64,000 nucleotides of DNA from Clostridia bacterium (GTDB lineage Bacteria; Bacillota; Clostridia; Oscillospirales; CAG-272). The notes beneath the pieces were generated by a model that saw nothing but the letters and a program-made list of their open reading frames with translations, was not told the DNA's origin and made no database searches. The stretch is taken from contig JAGBCA010000050.1 in the NCBI GenBank assembly GCA_017938205.1, forward strand, positions 53,881 through 117,880. Reading direction: 5' to 3'. The position numbers and the translations under genes are program-made. Of the stretch, positions 25,411 to 34,006 are shown piece by piece. Every line of letters starts with the position of its first letter. Within the stretch, counting starts at the first letter, position 1.

Positions 25411-27644
25411 AGATCTATCCTTTCTCCCCCGAGATAACGCGCTTGAAGCTCATGCAATTGCAAACGGTCCGAAGCATACGCTTGCCGCAAAAGCTCAGGA
25501 GGTATAAATTCATCATATTTGTCATAAACGGGACATTCGGATGCACCTACCAAGCGTTCGGTATCCTCGCCGAGATTTTCGAGAATATCGCGAATCGCAT
25601 TTTCAAGATGCTCTGCGGCACCGTCCTTTGCCTTGAAGGTAATATAGCAACACCCCTGAGACTCTATATCGGAAATACCAAGCTCGGAGGAATAGGTTTT
25701 CAAAATGCGGCGAAGCGTTCTGAAGGAGACCGTTCCGAGCCACGGGAACAAAACATAGCTTTGTCCACCAAGCGAAACGAGATTTTTCTTCGCAAGCCCC
25801 GCCTTGGCGGCCAGGTGACGCGCATCCGATAGGCGATGCGCTGCATTTTCCGAAAGATAAGGATATTGCTTGTCCGAAAGAAGCACGCGGCGCATCGCAA
25901 GCAGAAGCTTGGTATGGATCTCGCCGCTATCTCCCGGCCAGGAGACCTCCATTTTTCCGTTCACGTGATGAACGAAGACAAGGCGGCGCGAAACGTCCAG
26001 ATCCTCAACCTCCCAAACGCGACCCGCAAGAGCAAAGCGATCGCCCGCGGGCGGCGGCGTCGTGATCGTTCCGATCTCTTCACTGCCGCAACGCACAGTA
26101 AAATCCTCGCTATCCTGAAAGACAGCATAAAATTTATAATTGTTGAGTATACGCTCGCCAGCAAGACCGATGATCAACGTTTTCTCCTCCGTCAGCTCCA
26201 AATATTCGTTATTGATCATGGAGACGAGAAGTGCGCGGTATGTATCCTTAGGCAAAGCCGAAAGCGGCGGAAGTGATAAAAGGCTCTCTGCCAAGGCGGC
26301 AGGCGTTTTTTCGCCCTCGGAGACAAGCAGGCTGAGCGTTTGATGAAAGGCAAGGCTAAGCGGCATTTTTTTGACACGCGGGGGCTCGATAAACCTCTCA
26401 TCCGCATATAGATCCACGATGGCAATGCCCCGCAAAAGATCCCAGGGAATCAACTGCGGCAAAGGCGCATTCGGTAGCGGTGTCGCTTCCCTATAAACCA
26501 TCACCATTTCGGGTGGTGAGCCGCGGCGGCCGCTGCGGCCAAGCCGTTGCAAGAAGCCAGAAACCGTGGTTGGTGCGCCCACCTGTGCCACACGTTCAAG
26601 ACGGCCGATATCAATACCAAGCTCCATCGTGACCGTTGCGCAGGTGACAGCCCGTGTAATGCTCTCGTCCTTCATTCTCTGCTCTGCATCCTCGCGAAGC
26701 GAAGCGGAAAGATTACCGTGATGAATAAGAAATACATCCTCCTCACCGCGTGACGCCGCAATTTGGCGCAAGGTAGCGGTCACGTACTCTGTTTCTTCTC
26801 TGGAATTGGAAAAAACCAATGCCTTTAAATCAGAAACGCAGTCATAAAGATATTCATATCCCGGATCGAGAGCCGCATGACCGCCCTCGTTTTCTTCCGT
26901 CGGACGAAGCGTTTGGCACTCTCTTTGATCCTCCACGTAGAAATGCGCCATACCAAGACGCCATTTTAGAGGCAAACGTAAGGGCTCGGGAGCAATACAG
27001 CCTCGACCGCTCCCCGCGTTGAGCCAAGCAGTAGCAACCGAGGTATCTCCGATCGTGGCGCTGAGACCGATCCGACGAGGATGATACCCTATAAAGCGCG
27101 CAAGGCGCGTGAGCTGACAAAGGATCTGACTGCCGCGATCCGAGCCGATCATCGTATGGATCTCGTCCAATACGATAAAACGAAGTCCGCCAAAAAGACG
27201 GCAAATATCGTTGGGGCGGCGGATCAGAAGCGACTCCAAGGACTCGGGCGTGATCTGTAAAATACCCGAGGGATTTTTCAAAAGATTGGTTTTGTGTGAG
27301 GCACCAACATCTCCGTGCCAATGATAGACAGGGATACCGGAGGCATCCATCACCTCTTCCATACGCAAAAACTGATCGTTGATGAGGGATTTAAGCGGCG
27401 CGATATAAAGAACCGCCACAGAATTTTCTACCGGCTGCTCCGTCAGCAACGTAAGGATCGGAAAGAAGGCAGCTTCGGTTTTTCCGGATGCGGTGGAGGA
27501 AGCAAGAAGAAGGTTCTCATCGCTATCAAAGATCGCATCCGCGGCAGCGATCTGAATGGAACGAAAGCTCTCCCAACCGCGAGAATAGATATATTCTTGG
27601 ATGAACGGTGGGAATCTTGTAAAAATCTTATCCGCTTCAGTCAT
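25407..27644 (-). CDS. Lhr-like superfamily II DEAD/DEAH helicase (third gene of TerB_N/BrxD-like module)
   Basis: The 745-residue protein has helicase motif I TASGKTEA (residues 51-58), Ia IAPLKSL, II DEIH (160-163), III LSAT and motif VI QRLGRSGRRG. TMELGIDIGRLERVAQVGAPTTVSG precedes motif VI as in the Lhr/YprA group. A winged-helix and a C-terminal region resembling the Lhr core follow, but the protein lacks the large extension of full-length Lhr. It starts 14 bases after the BrxD-like ATPase and overlaps the methyltransferase by 4 bases. Helicases of this type recur in BREX and other defence or DNA-repair modules. Translocation on DNA is inferred. Confidence 0.9.
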   Translation of the reverse strand: MTEADKIFTRFPPFIQEYIYSRGWESFRSIQIAAADAIFDSDENLLLASSTASGKTEAAFFPILTLLTEQPVENSVAVLYIAPLKSLINDQFLRMEEVMDASGIPVYHWHGDVGASHKTNLLKNPSGILQITPESLESLLIRRPNDICRLFGGLRFIVLDEIHTMIGSDRGSQILCQLTRLARFIGYHPRRIGLSATIGDTSVATAWLNAGSGRGCIAPEPLRLPLKWRLGMAHFYVEDQRECQTLRPTEENEGGHAALDPGYEYLYDCVSDLKALVFSNSREETEYVTATLRQIAASRGEEDVFLIHHGNLSASLREDAEQRMKDESITRAVTCATVTMELGIDIGRLERVAQVGAPTTVSGFLQRLGRSGRRGSPPEMVMVYREATPLPNAPLPQLIPWDLLRGIAIVDLYADERFIEPPRVKKMPLSLAFHQTLSLLVSEGEKTPAALAESLLSLPPLSALPKDTYRALLVSMINNEYLELTEEKTLIIGLAGERILNNYKFYAVFQDSEDFTVRCGSEEIGTITTPPPAGDRFALAGRVWEVEDLDVSRRLVFVHHVNGKMEVSWPGDSGEIHTKLLLAMRRVLLSDKQYPYLSENAAHRLSDARHLAAKAGLAKKNLVSLGGQSYVLFPWLGTVSFRTLRRILKTYSSELGISDIESQGCCYITFKAKDGAAEHLENAIRDILENLGEDTERLVGASECPVYDKYDEFIPPELLRQAYASDRLQLHELQARYLGGERIDL

Positions 27645-27658
27645 AAATCTGCCTCGTT

Positions 27659-29050
27659 TTAAATTTCTATATCAAAGATTGTTACGGTTTTCTTCTGTGA
27701 ACTATTTGGTTGTTCCTCCGGCGAAGCGCCCGAAGCTGTTTCCGTATTCACTGTCATATTCTTCTGTGCAGCTTCGTTTTTCATGCCGCGAACAAGCGCA
27801 TCAAAGGTGGCATCGGGATTATCTCTTAAAATGTTCAGAAGCGTCAAAAAGTCTCTTATGATCTCACGCGGCGTAACCATATCCTCTGCTCCGATCTTGC
27901 CGAGAGCACAGGACATAAAGGTTTCTATCTCTGTCTGCGAAAGCTTGGGAGCTCGTTCCCCCTCCTTTTGGACATAAAGCTTATAAAGTCGCACGACAAG
28001 CGCGTACAGCTCGTTATCCGAAAGACGGCGCAAACGGATCACAGGAGATGCAAGATTTCTATATCCAAGCTCTGTATAACGCGAATCGCAAAGGCGCGAG
28101 CGCAAAGCCTCGTAGCTGAAGAGGCCGCGGCGTGTATCCTCGAGGAACTGCGGTACACCGCCAATCACAACGCCTATGCTTTTTGCTTTGCCCTGCAATG
28201 TGTCGTTAAAGATCGCAAGAAGCTTTTCGTAATTCGCCTCACGGGAAATACGGTTGGGGATCTTATAAAGATTTACGCATTCATCCACAAAAAGAAGCAG
28301 GCCCTTGTAGCCGATCTTTACGGTTAAAGCGGCAAAAAGCTTGATAAACTCATACCAATTGTCGTCTCCGATAATGTGGCTGACCTGGAAGCCGAGGGCG
28401 TTTTTCGCCTCGGTTTTGGTTATAAACTCGCCGCGTAAAAAGCGCAGGCAGGCACTCTTTCTCTCCTCGTTTTCCTCTAAGGATGCAAGATAATATTCCG
28501 CAAGGACCCGTGCAAAATCAAAACCGCCAACATCCCCCTCAAGCTGTGCAAGCGTGCGGTATACCTTCTTTTGCAAAAGCGTGGCAAACGTGGGATCTCT
28601 CGGCAGCGTTCCTTCTTCGATCACTGCATTTTTCAGACTCACGAAATAGCGCGAAAGTATGAGCGGTAACGCTCCGCCCTCCGGTGAGGCCGATGAAGCG
28701 AGATGCGCAATCAGTTCCCTATAGGTCGCAAGTCCTGCACCGTTGCCGCCCGTAAGTCTACGCTCCGGAGAGAGATCGGCATCGGCAGTGAGAAAACCGC
28801 GCTCCAATGCATGACTGCGAATGAGCTGAATCAAAAAGCTCTTACCGCTTCCGTATCGACCGATCAGAAAGCGACAAAAAGCCCCACCGTCTGCCACCGT
28901 CTCAAGATTCTCAAGCAAAGCGGCGATCTCATCGTTTCGACCAATGGCAATATAAGGCGCACCACTACGCGGTACAACACCTGCCGCAAGGGATGCGATC
29001 AGTGTATTTAATATTCTTTTTGGTATTTTTACTTCTGCCTGTTCAACCAC
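27659..29050 (-). CDS. BrxC/BrxD-family (DUF2791) P-loop ATPase
   Basis: The 463-residue protein has Walker A GRYGSGKS (residues 64-71) and Walker B LLLFVDE (251-257). The arrangement, RILNTLIASLAAGVVPRSGAPYIAIGR up front and YRNLASPVIRLRRLSDNELYALV near the C-terminus, is that of the DUF2791 ATPases, which include BREX BrxD. The C-terminal 30 residues are polar and Ser/Glu-rich, likely disordered. It starts with GTG at 29050, inside the TerB_N gene end (22-base overlap), with GAGGAA 9 bases upstream. The enzyme probably forms an ATP-driven DNA-handling complex with its neighbours; that is inference. Confidence 0.88.
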   Translation of the reverse strand: MVEQAEVKIPKRILNTLIASLAAGVVPRSGAPYIAIGRNDEIAALLENLETVADGGAFCRFLIGRYGSGKSFLIQLIRSHALERGFLTADADLSPERRLTGGNGAGLATYRELIAHLASSASPEGGALPLILSRYFVSLKNAVIEEGTLPRDPTFATLLQKKVYRTLAQLEGDVGGFDFARVLAEYYLASLEENEERKSACLRFLRGEFITKTEAKNALGFQVSHIIGDDNWYEFIKLFAALTVKIGYKGLLLFVDECVNLYKIPNRISREANYEKLLAIFNDTLQGKAKSIGVVIGGVPQFLEDTRRGLFSYEALRSRLCDSRYTELGYRNLASPVIRLRRLSDNELYALVVRLYKLYVQKEGERAPKLSQTEIETFMSCALGKIGAEDMVTPREIIRDFLTLLNILRDNPDATFDALVRGMKNEAAQKNMTVNTETASGASPEEQPNSSQKKTVTIFDIEI

Positions 29051-30612
29051 TCGGACACTTCCTCTCTGTAATCCTCGATCAAGACGGCACCGCCGTCACA
29101 AATTTCCAATACAACGTCGTCAAGGATGGCGAAAAATATTTCATTAACCTTTTCCGCAAGAGACTCCTCCGGCAAAGCGGATCGCCTTACGGTTTCTTTT
29201 TTCTCGGTTTCATCTGCACTTATTAGCGCACGCAAATAACGAACTACATATACATCCGCAGATTCTTCGGCGCGCTTCGTATCTTCCTGTACCTCGGCCT
29301 CGACGATTGGTTCGTCAATAGAATGCTCTTCATCGGAAATCTTTTCATTTTCCTCTGTGTCAACAAGACGCCAAGTGTTTTCCCAGGAGCTTTGCTCGAT
29401 CGCATCAGCGCCGGCAAAGGACATTTCTTGTCTTGGCGCATCGTAGAGCGTTTCATACGATTCGCGCTGCTCCAATCGGCGTTTTTCGTTCACGGCACGA
29501 AAGAGCGTTTCAAAATACATATCGATCAACGCCTTATCCTTCTCGTGAAGATTTTTCACAGCAAGACGGCTTTTAACGGAAAGTGCCGAGCGCAAGCAGT
29601 TTTCAACGTACTTCAACGCGCTTGTCACACGTGCACGAAGCGCATCCGAACGGCCAAGCGGATAATACTCGATCTCTATGCGGCATTTAACGCTATGCGT
29701 GCATAGCGAGCAAGGAAAAGCATCTCGCGTAAGACGCTCTGTAGCGGCATCCTCACAAAAAAGCGCACCGCTTTCCCAAAGAGAGCGAAGCACAGGGAGC
29801 ATGGCTCCCTCAACGTGCTTTTTATACATATCACGGTGCTCACCGCCCGAATAGCGGCCGCTCCGCCAATCATAATCCGAAAGACATGAAAGCAAAGCCG
29901 TGATCTCCCCGGCATTTTTTGAATACACGCCGCCGAGGTAAAACTCCTTGAAGGAGGCGGCATCTATAATCTCATATATAAAATCCTCGATCTCGGCCGT
30001 AGGCGCATCAAGCTGATGCACGATGCAATAATCCTGCACCCAAACCGAGAAATACCGATCGATCGCAGGCAGGCTCTTCCGATAAGCGCGCCACAGCTTG
30101 CACAAAAGAGAAATTCCTTGTTTCGGCGGTATTTTTTCGGGCAGATTTAAGATTTCATATACATAAAGATACAAGTAGGAGATGTCAGCCCGCAGTGAAT
30201 AATTGCCCTTACGGATCTCGGAGCGAAGATAAAAATAGTAGCTCTTTTGCTCCGCATTCATCTGCGAATACTGCGGCATATAGGAATAAAAGGAAACGAA
30301 GGACGATGGCTCGGCAGCCACGTCATAGTACAGGAGTGCTGCCTTTCGGAAGCTCTCGTAAAAATCATATCCGCCCTGCATACGGCGAACGGTAACCTTA
30401 CGAATGAGGGGATTGGAGAGCGGCACGTAGGTGCTCTCCTCCATTTTCGCACTGCGGCCAAGCACCGTAATGCGGTTTTCTTCAGGCTTTGCATCGCCCG
30501 CGATCTCGAAGGAGACCGTTTCATTCTCGGTTTTGAAGCGAGGCTGCGGCTTTTTCGCATTCGGAGCAAGCTTCGAAATATCCCAAAAATCGTCTCTTTG
30601 ATCCTGTGCCAT
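29029..30612 (-). CDS. TerB_N-domain protein, first gene of the ATPase/helicase module
   Basis: The 527-residue protein has a TerB_N domain at about residues 60-270, including SFVSFYSYMPQYSQMNAEQK, YYFYLRSEIRKGNYS and SYLYLYVYEILN. A Cys cluster CSLCTHSVKC (301-310) may bind metal. A charged helical region, an acidic low-complexity stretch (about 430-475) and a short C-terminal helix follow. TerB-type domains occur in tellurite-resistance-linked stress and defence systems. The start at 30612 is chosen for AAAGGAGG 7 bases upstream. The gene has its own strong promoter and overlaps the BrxD-like gene by 22 bases, so all three products are expected in fixed ratio. Confidence 0.85.
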   Translation of the reverse strand: MAQDQRDDFWDISKLAPNAKKPQPRFKTENETVSFEIAGDAKPEENRITVLGRSAKMEESTYVPLSNPLIRKVTVRRMQGGYDFYESFRKAALLYYDVAAEPSSFVSFYSYMPQYSQMNAEQKSYYFYLRSEIRKGNYSLRADISYLYLYVYEILNLPEKIPPKQGISLLCKLWRAYRKSLPAIDRYFSVWVQDYCIVHQLDAPTAEIEDFIYEIIDAASFKEFYLGGVYSKNAGEITALLSCLSDYDWRSGRYSGGEHRDMYKKHVEGAMLPVLRSLWESGALFCEDAATERLTRDAFPCSLCTHSVKCRIEIEYYPLGRSDALRARVTSALKYVENCLRSALSVKSRLAVKNLHEKDKALIDMYFETLFRAVNEKRRLEQRESYETLYDAPRQEMSFAGADAIEQSSWENTWRLVDTEENEKISDEEHSIDEPIVEAEVQEDTKRAEESADVYVVRYLRALISADETEKKETVRRSALPEESLAEKVNEIFFAILDDVVLEICDGGAVLIEDYREEVSEWLNRQK

Positions 30613-30648
30613 AACCGCGCCTCCTTTGTCTGCTTTTCTTAACAATAT

Positions 30649-30677
30649 ATTATATCATAGCAGTCGTAGTTTGTCAA
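30649..30677 (-). promoter_or_regulatory. Strong sigma-A promoter of the TerB_N/BrxD-like/helicase operon
   Basis: On the minus strand both boxes are perfect: TTGACA (30677-30672) and TATAAT (30654-30649) with 17 bases between. Confidence 0.88.
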
Positions 30678-30713
30678 GATTTTGGGGGCGGAAACCATTT
30701 TTTTGAAAAACTA

Positions 30714-30742
30714 TTTACTTTTCTCGATACGCGTGGTATAAT
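30714..30742 (+). promoter_or_regulatory. Promoter of the structured RNA upstream of the LRR lipoprotein
   Basis: TTTACT (30714-30719) and TATAAT (30737-30742) have 17-base spacing. The predicted start falls at about 30748, at the foot of the long hairpin. Confidence 0.75.
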
Positions 30743-30747
30743 GGAAT

Positions 30748-30896
30748 TGCGACGTAACTGAATATTTTCCAAATAAGGATGTACTATGCCATTTTAGTAC
30801 TTCCGTCTTTTTCTATACCTTATTTGGAAAAGTTGCGTCGCGGCAAAGTGAAGTGCTTTATGGAGTGCGCTCGCTTTGCGGGCGCATTTTTATTTT
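30748..30896 (+). ncRNA. Candidate structured small RNA or terminating leader
   Basis: From the predicted start, 30749-30758 pairs with 30832-30841 (10 bp, one G-U). After a 6-base one-sided bulge, 30765-30778 pairs perfectly with 30818-30831 (14 bp). The apical region holds a 6-bp hairpin GTACTA/TAGTAC. The RNA ends in a GC-rich 10-bp stem (30865-30874 with 30878-30887) and a T tract, a typical intrinsic terminator. No open frame of useful size is present. It could be a 6S-like or trans-acting RNA, or a conditional leader for the lipoprotein gene that begins 29 bases downstream and has no other visible promoter. No match to a known RNA family was recognised. Confidence 0.6.
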
Positions 30897-30924
30897 AGAA
30901 AACAAAAAAAGGAAGGAAAACGAA

Positions 30925-32433
30925 ATGAAAAAAACTCTAAGCCTTATGCTTCTTACGGCAATGCTTTGCACGATGCTGACCGCCTGCGATTGCAAACATA
31001 AGGAAACCGATTGGGAGACCACAAAAGAAGCAACTTGTACTACCGAAGGTCTGCGTAAGGAATTTTGCAAAAAATGCAAAGAGACATTGCAAACGGAAAC
31101 AGTCAAAAAGCGCACTACGCACACGTCTGGCACACCCGTACAAGAAAACATTGTGAATGCCACGGCAACACAAATGGGCTCTTTTGATGAGGTTTTTTAT
31201 TGCACGGTTTGTCATACCGAAATTTCGCGAACAAAGAAGGATCTTCCTATTGGATCTATCATTTCTCCCGACAGCGGCAATAACGAAGGTAATAGTAGCG
31301 GTGAGGGCGCACCCGAAAAAACACCAACGGAGGGTGTAATCTACGAGCTTTCCGATGATAGCACATACGCAATCGTTTCAGGGTACGAAGGCGCGAGCAC
31401 GGACGTTATAATCGCATCCACATATCAAGGCGTGCCGGTGACGGAAATTGGCTATCGGGCGTTCAAAGACCGCACGCAGCTTGCAAGCATTCACATTCCC
31501 GATAGTGTAACGTGCATTAATACTTCTGCATTCCAAAATTGCACTGCCCTCACGAGCATCAATATTCCAAGCAGCGTGACGAATATTCAATATTGGGCAT
31601 TTGAGGGGTGCGACAACCTTGCCTACAATACGTACGATAACGCATATTATCTTGGTAACGCAGAAAATCCTTATTACGTACTGATGGAAGGCATCAATAA
31701 AAATATCACCTCCTGCAAAATTCATGTGGATACAAAAGTTATTGCAGGGAGAGCATTCTATGCCCATAAAAGCCTTTCGAGTATCACCATTCCGAATAGC
31801 GTGATGAGTATTTGCTATCAAGCGTTTGATATTTGCGAAGGACTTACAAGCATTCACATCCCCAATAGCGTGCAAATATTGGACAGCTGGGCTTTTGGTG
31901 CTTGTTCAAGTCTAAAAGCGGTCACCTTTGAAGAGAGTAGTCAATTATCGATCATCGGTTGGGCAGCGTTTTGTAGTTGTAAAAGCCTTACAAGTATTAA
32001 CATTCCGGATAGCGTGACGAATATTGGCATGGATGCCTTTTTTGAATGTACGAGTCTTACGAGCATCCATATTCCGAAAAACGTGCAAGCAATCGGAGAC
32101 TCTGCTTTTAGCGACTGCTCAACCTTACAAACAGTCACTTTTCAGGAGGGGAGCCATTTGGTAAGCATTGGCTATGGGGTTTTCAACAATTGTGTAAAAC
32201 TTAGTAGCATCACCATTCCGGCTAGTGTAACGAGTATTGGCGATTATGCATTCAGCTGGTGTATCAAACTTACGAGTCTTGCGTTTGCAGATCCAACCGA
32301 TTGGTATAGGACGAATAATTACGAGGGCTGGGAAAATAAAACCGGCGGTACGCAGACTTCTCTAAGCGACACGAGCACGAATGTTGACTATTTCATATCA
32401 GCATATATTGACAGTTATTGGTACAAGAAATAA
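30925..32433 (+). CDS. BspA-type leucine-rich-repeat lipoprotein
   Basis: The 502-residue protein has a lipoprotein signal peptide: Lys-rich start, hydrophobic core and lipobox LTAC with Cys21. A short Cys/Lys segment with three CxxC-like pairs follows (CTTEGLRKEFCKKCKETLQ, CTVCHTEISR), which resembles the metal-binding or disulphide linker found before LRR_5 domains. From about residue 170 to 480 there are about a dozen LRR_5 repeats of about 23 residues (pattern IPDSVTxIGxxAFxxCxxLTSI). Such proteins are surface-exposed adhesins or ligand binders in gut bacteria. AAGGAAGG lies before the ATG at 30925. An intrinsic terminator follows. Confidence 0.92.
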   Translation: MKKTLSLMLLTAMLCTMLTACDCKHKETDWETTKEATCTTEGLRKEFCKKCKETLQTETVKKRTTHTSGTPVQENIVNATATQMGSFDEVFYCTVCHTEISRTKKDLPIGSIISPDSGNNEGNSSGEGAPEKTPTEGVIYELSDDSTYAIVSGYEGASTDVIIASTYQGVPVTEIGYRAFKDRTQLASIHIPDSVTCINTSAFQNCTALTSINIPSSVTNIQYWAFEGCDNLAYNTYDNAYYLGNAENPYYVLMEGINKNITSCKIHVDTKVIAGRAFYAHKSLSSITIPNSVMSICYQAFDICEGLTSIHIPNSVQILDSWAFGACSSLKAVTFEESSQLSIIGWAAFCSCKSLTSINIPDSVTNIGMDAFFECTSLTSIHIPKNVQAIGDSAFSDCSTLQTVTFQEGSHLVSIGYGVFNNCVKLSSITIPASVTSIGDYAFSWCIKLTSLAFADPTDWYRTNNYEGWENKTGGTQTSLSDTSTNVDYFISAYIDSYWYKK

Positions 32434-32441
32434 TTTTACTG

Positions 32442-32474
32442 CACGATGCCCCTCCCTTGGGGTATCGTGTTTTT
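32442..32474 (+). terminator. Terminator after the LRR lipoprotein gene
   Basis: An 11-bp stem with one G-U (32442-32452 with 32459-32469) has a 6-base loop and T-rich tail. Confidence 0.85.
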
Positions 32475-32567
32475 GTATAATGAAAACCACGCGATAGTCG
32501 CGTGGTTCAATAAAGGCTATTGCCGATAAGCAGAAAACAAATAAAAAGTCAGGGCAGAATTTCCTTG

Positions 32568-32731
32568 TGTCAAAGGCTCCCTCCGGGAGGGAGCTGGCGA
32601 GCGAACGCGAGACTGAGGGAGCACGCGCACGCTCAATCATGCAGTTGAAATGAGGCGAGAGGGAGAACTATAGTTTTCGCGGGCTCCTTCCACCGCAAGC
32701 GGTCCCCCTTCCTCCCGGAGGAAGGCTTTTT
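32568..32731. repeat. Pair of imperfect inverted repeat units (MITE-like element)
   Basis: The left unit (32568-32621) contains GGCTCCCTCCGGGAGGGAGC and then a CTGAGGGAG tail. The right unit (32681-32731), read on the opposite strand, contains GCCTTCCTCCGGGAGGAAGG and a GGAAGGAGCC tail. The units are about 50 bases, face each other and are similar over most of their length. From memory, palindromes of this GGCTCCCTC...CTGAGGGAG type recur between genes in many gut Clostridia. No transposase is present, so it is best called a non-autonomous element. Confidence 0.6.
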
Positions 32732-32918
32732 ACGCAACCCGTTTACGGGTAGCAAGTAGCAATTGCGTGGCTGGCAGGCCAATCTAAAACGCACTTGTGC
32801 GTTGCCAGTAACATTTAGGGTTTTACCCGAAAATGAAATACCCCCCGTTTTACGGGGGGATCTTTATTCATAGGAGGCGCACGCATTGCGTTATTAAAAC
32901 GGCTTGAAATTCATAGGG

Positions 32919-32947
32919 TTGATTTTTTATACAAAAAATGCTATAAT
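32919..32947 (+). promoter_or_regulatory. Promoter of ispE
   Basis: TTGATT (32919-32924) and TATAAT (32942-32947) have 17-base spacing. The start expected near 32954 makes the upstream GTG at 32956 an unlikely initiation codon. Confidence 0.7.
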
Positions 32948-32982
32948 TATTATACGTGAGAAAAAAGAAGGGGCGAACGTAT

Positions 32983-33855
32983 ATGAATCACACGGAAAAA
33001 GCACCGGCAAAAATCAATCTATATCTGAACGTGACGGCGCGGAGAGCGGACGGCTTTCACAACATTGAGACCGTGATGCAGACGATCGACCTCTATGACA
33101 CCTTGCATTTCTCTCTTTTCCCTGCCGAGCAGACCGAGATTACGCTTCGCTTTTCCAAGGCTTGCGATTTACCGACGGACGATCGCAATCTGATCGTGCG
33201 GGCGGCAAAAGCGTTTCTTTCGGCGGCAAAAAAATGCGCCCAGGTGAAAATTTTGCTCGAAAAGAAAATACCGATGGCGGCGGGGCTTGCCGGAGGATCG
33301 GCCGATGCGGCAGCTACGCTACGGGCGTTGGATTCGATGCTTCCGGGCATACTCACACGGGAGCAGCTATTTGAGATTGCGGCCTCGCTTGGCAGTGATA
33401 TTCCCTTTTGCCTGCTTGGCGGACGGGCGCTTTGTTATGGGCGCGGTGAAATTTTAGAACCGATTTCTGCGAGGGATGAGGGATTTTTCGGCGTACTTGC
33501 CAATACGGATGAGGTTTCCTCCACGCCAAAGGCGTATGGCGATTTGGATCGGAGGTATCATAATTTTGACGGCAGTGTGGCATTGCCTGCAGATCTTTTG
33601 GGGCGCGACGCGCTTGGCGCGGTGCGTGAGGGGGTCACGCCTCCCTTCTATAATATTTTCGAGGAAGCGGTGCTTCCGCTCTGTCCTCGTGCTACCGAGG
33701 CAAAGGCGCTCCTTTCATCTATGGGCGCAGAAGCTGTGATGATGAGCGGCAGCGGACCTTCGGTTTTTGCTTTGACAAAAAACGAGGCTCTTGCAGAAAA
33801 AATGCAGTCCGCACTCGCCGAGCGCGGATATGATGCGCGGCGTTTTTCCTTTTAA
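32983..33855 (+). CDS. ispE: 4-diphosphocytidyl-2-C-methyl-D-erythritol kinase
   Basis: GHMP-family kinase of the MEP isoprenoid pathway, 290 residues. It has APAKINLYLNVTARRADGFH at the N-terminus (Lys and Asp-like catalytic region), the ATP-binding MAAGLAGGSADAA near residue 97, and MSGSGPSVFAL near 250. Length and motif order fit the family. The ATG at 32983 is chosen over a GTG 27 bases upstream because the promoter places the transcript start about there and AAGGGG lies 10 bases before the ATG. It works with IspH (5141-6004) to make isoprenoid precursors. The gene stands alone and is followed by tRNA-Lys with a separate promoter. Confidence 0.95.
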   Translation: MNHTEKAPAKINLYLNVTARRADGFHNIETVMQTIDLYDTLHFSLFPAEQTEITLRFSKACDLPTDDRNLIVRAAKAFLSAAKKCAQVKILLEKKIPMAAGLAGGSADAAATLRALDSMLPGILTREQLFEIAASLGSDIPFCLLGGRALCYGRGEILEPISARDEGFFGVLANTDEVSSTPKAYGDLDRRYHNFDGSVALPADLLGRDALGAVREGVTPPFYNIFEEAVLPLCPRATEAKALLSSMGAEAVMMSGSGPSVFALTKNEALAEKMQSALAERGYDARRFSF

Positions 33856-33881
33856 TTTATAAGTTTTTTTGTGAAAAACTA

Positions 33882-33910
33882 TTGACAAATCGGGCATAAT
33901 GTGCTATTAT
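33882..33910 (+). promoter_or_regulatory. Promoter of tRNA-Lys
   Basis: TTGACA (33882-33887) and TATTAT (33905-33910) have 17-base spacing. The mature tRNA begins 19 bases past the -10 box. Confidence 0.72.
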
Positions 33911-33928
33911 ATTATGGCGCGGTGATAT

Positions 33929-34004
33929 GCCCCTGTAGCTCAGTCGGTAGAGCACTTGACTTTTAATCAAGGTGTCCGGGATTCGAGTTCCCGCAGGAGC
34001 ACCA
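33929..34004 (+). tRNA. tRNA-Lys (UUU anticodon)
   Basis: Cloverleaf by eye: 7-bp acceptor (33929-33935 with 33994-34000), D arm GCTC/GAGC, anticodon stem CTTGA/TCAAG with loop CTTTTAA (anticodon TTT), variable loop of 5, T arm CGGGA/TCCCG with loop TTCGAGT, and encoded CCA at 34002-34004. Acceptor position 3-70 is C opposite A, a mismatch. The anticodon loop fits lysine. The antisense reading of this tRNA gives the familiar spurious peptide. Confidence 0.95.
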
Positions 34005-34006
34005 TG

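Larger units (their letters stand above)
32484..32982. other. Gene-free, repeat-rich intergenic region
   Basis: No coding sequence is visible here. It holds a short hairpin at 32485-32507, the dispersed repeat pair (32568-32731), and several small palindromes such as CCCGTTTACGGG and CGCACTTGTGCG. CCCCCCGTTTTACGGGGGG (32841-32859) is terminator-like but lacks a T tract. The ispE promoter follows. The stretch looks like an accumulation point for repeats between convergent transcripts. Confidence 0.6.

Noticed and set aside
30748-30896. tmRNA, RNase P RNA or SRP RNA for the structured RNA
   Set aside because: No conserved cores of these RNAs could be seen, and its length and hairpin pattern fit none of them.
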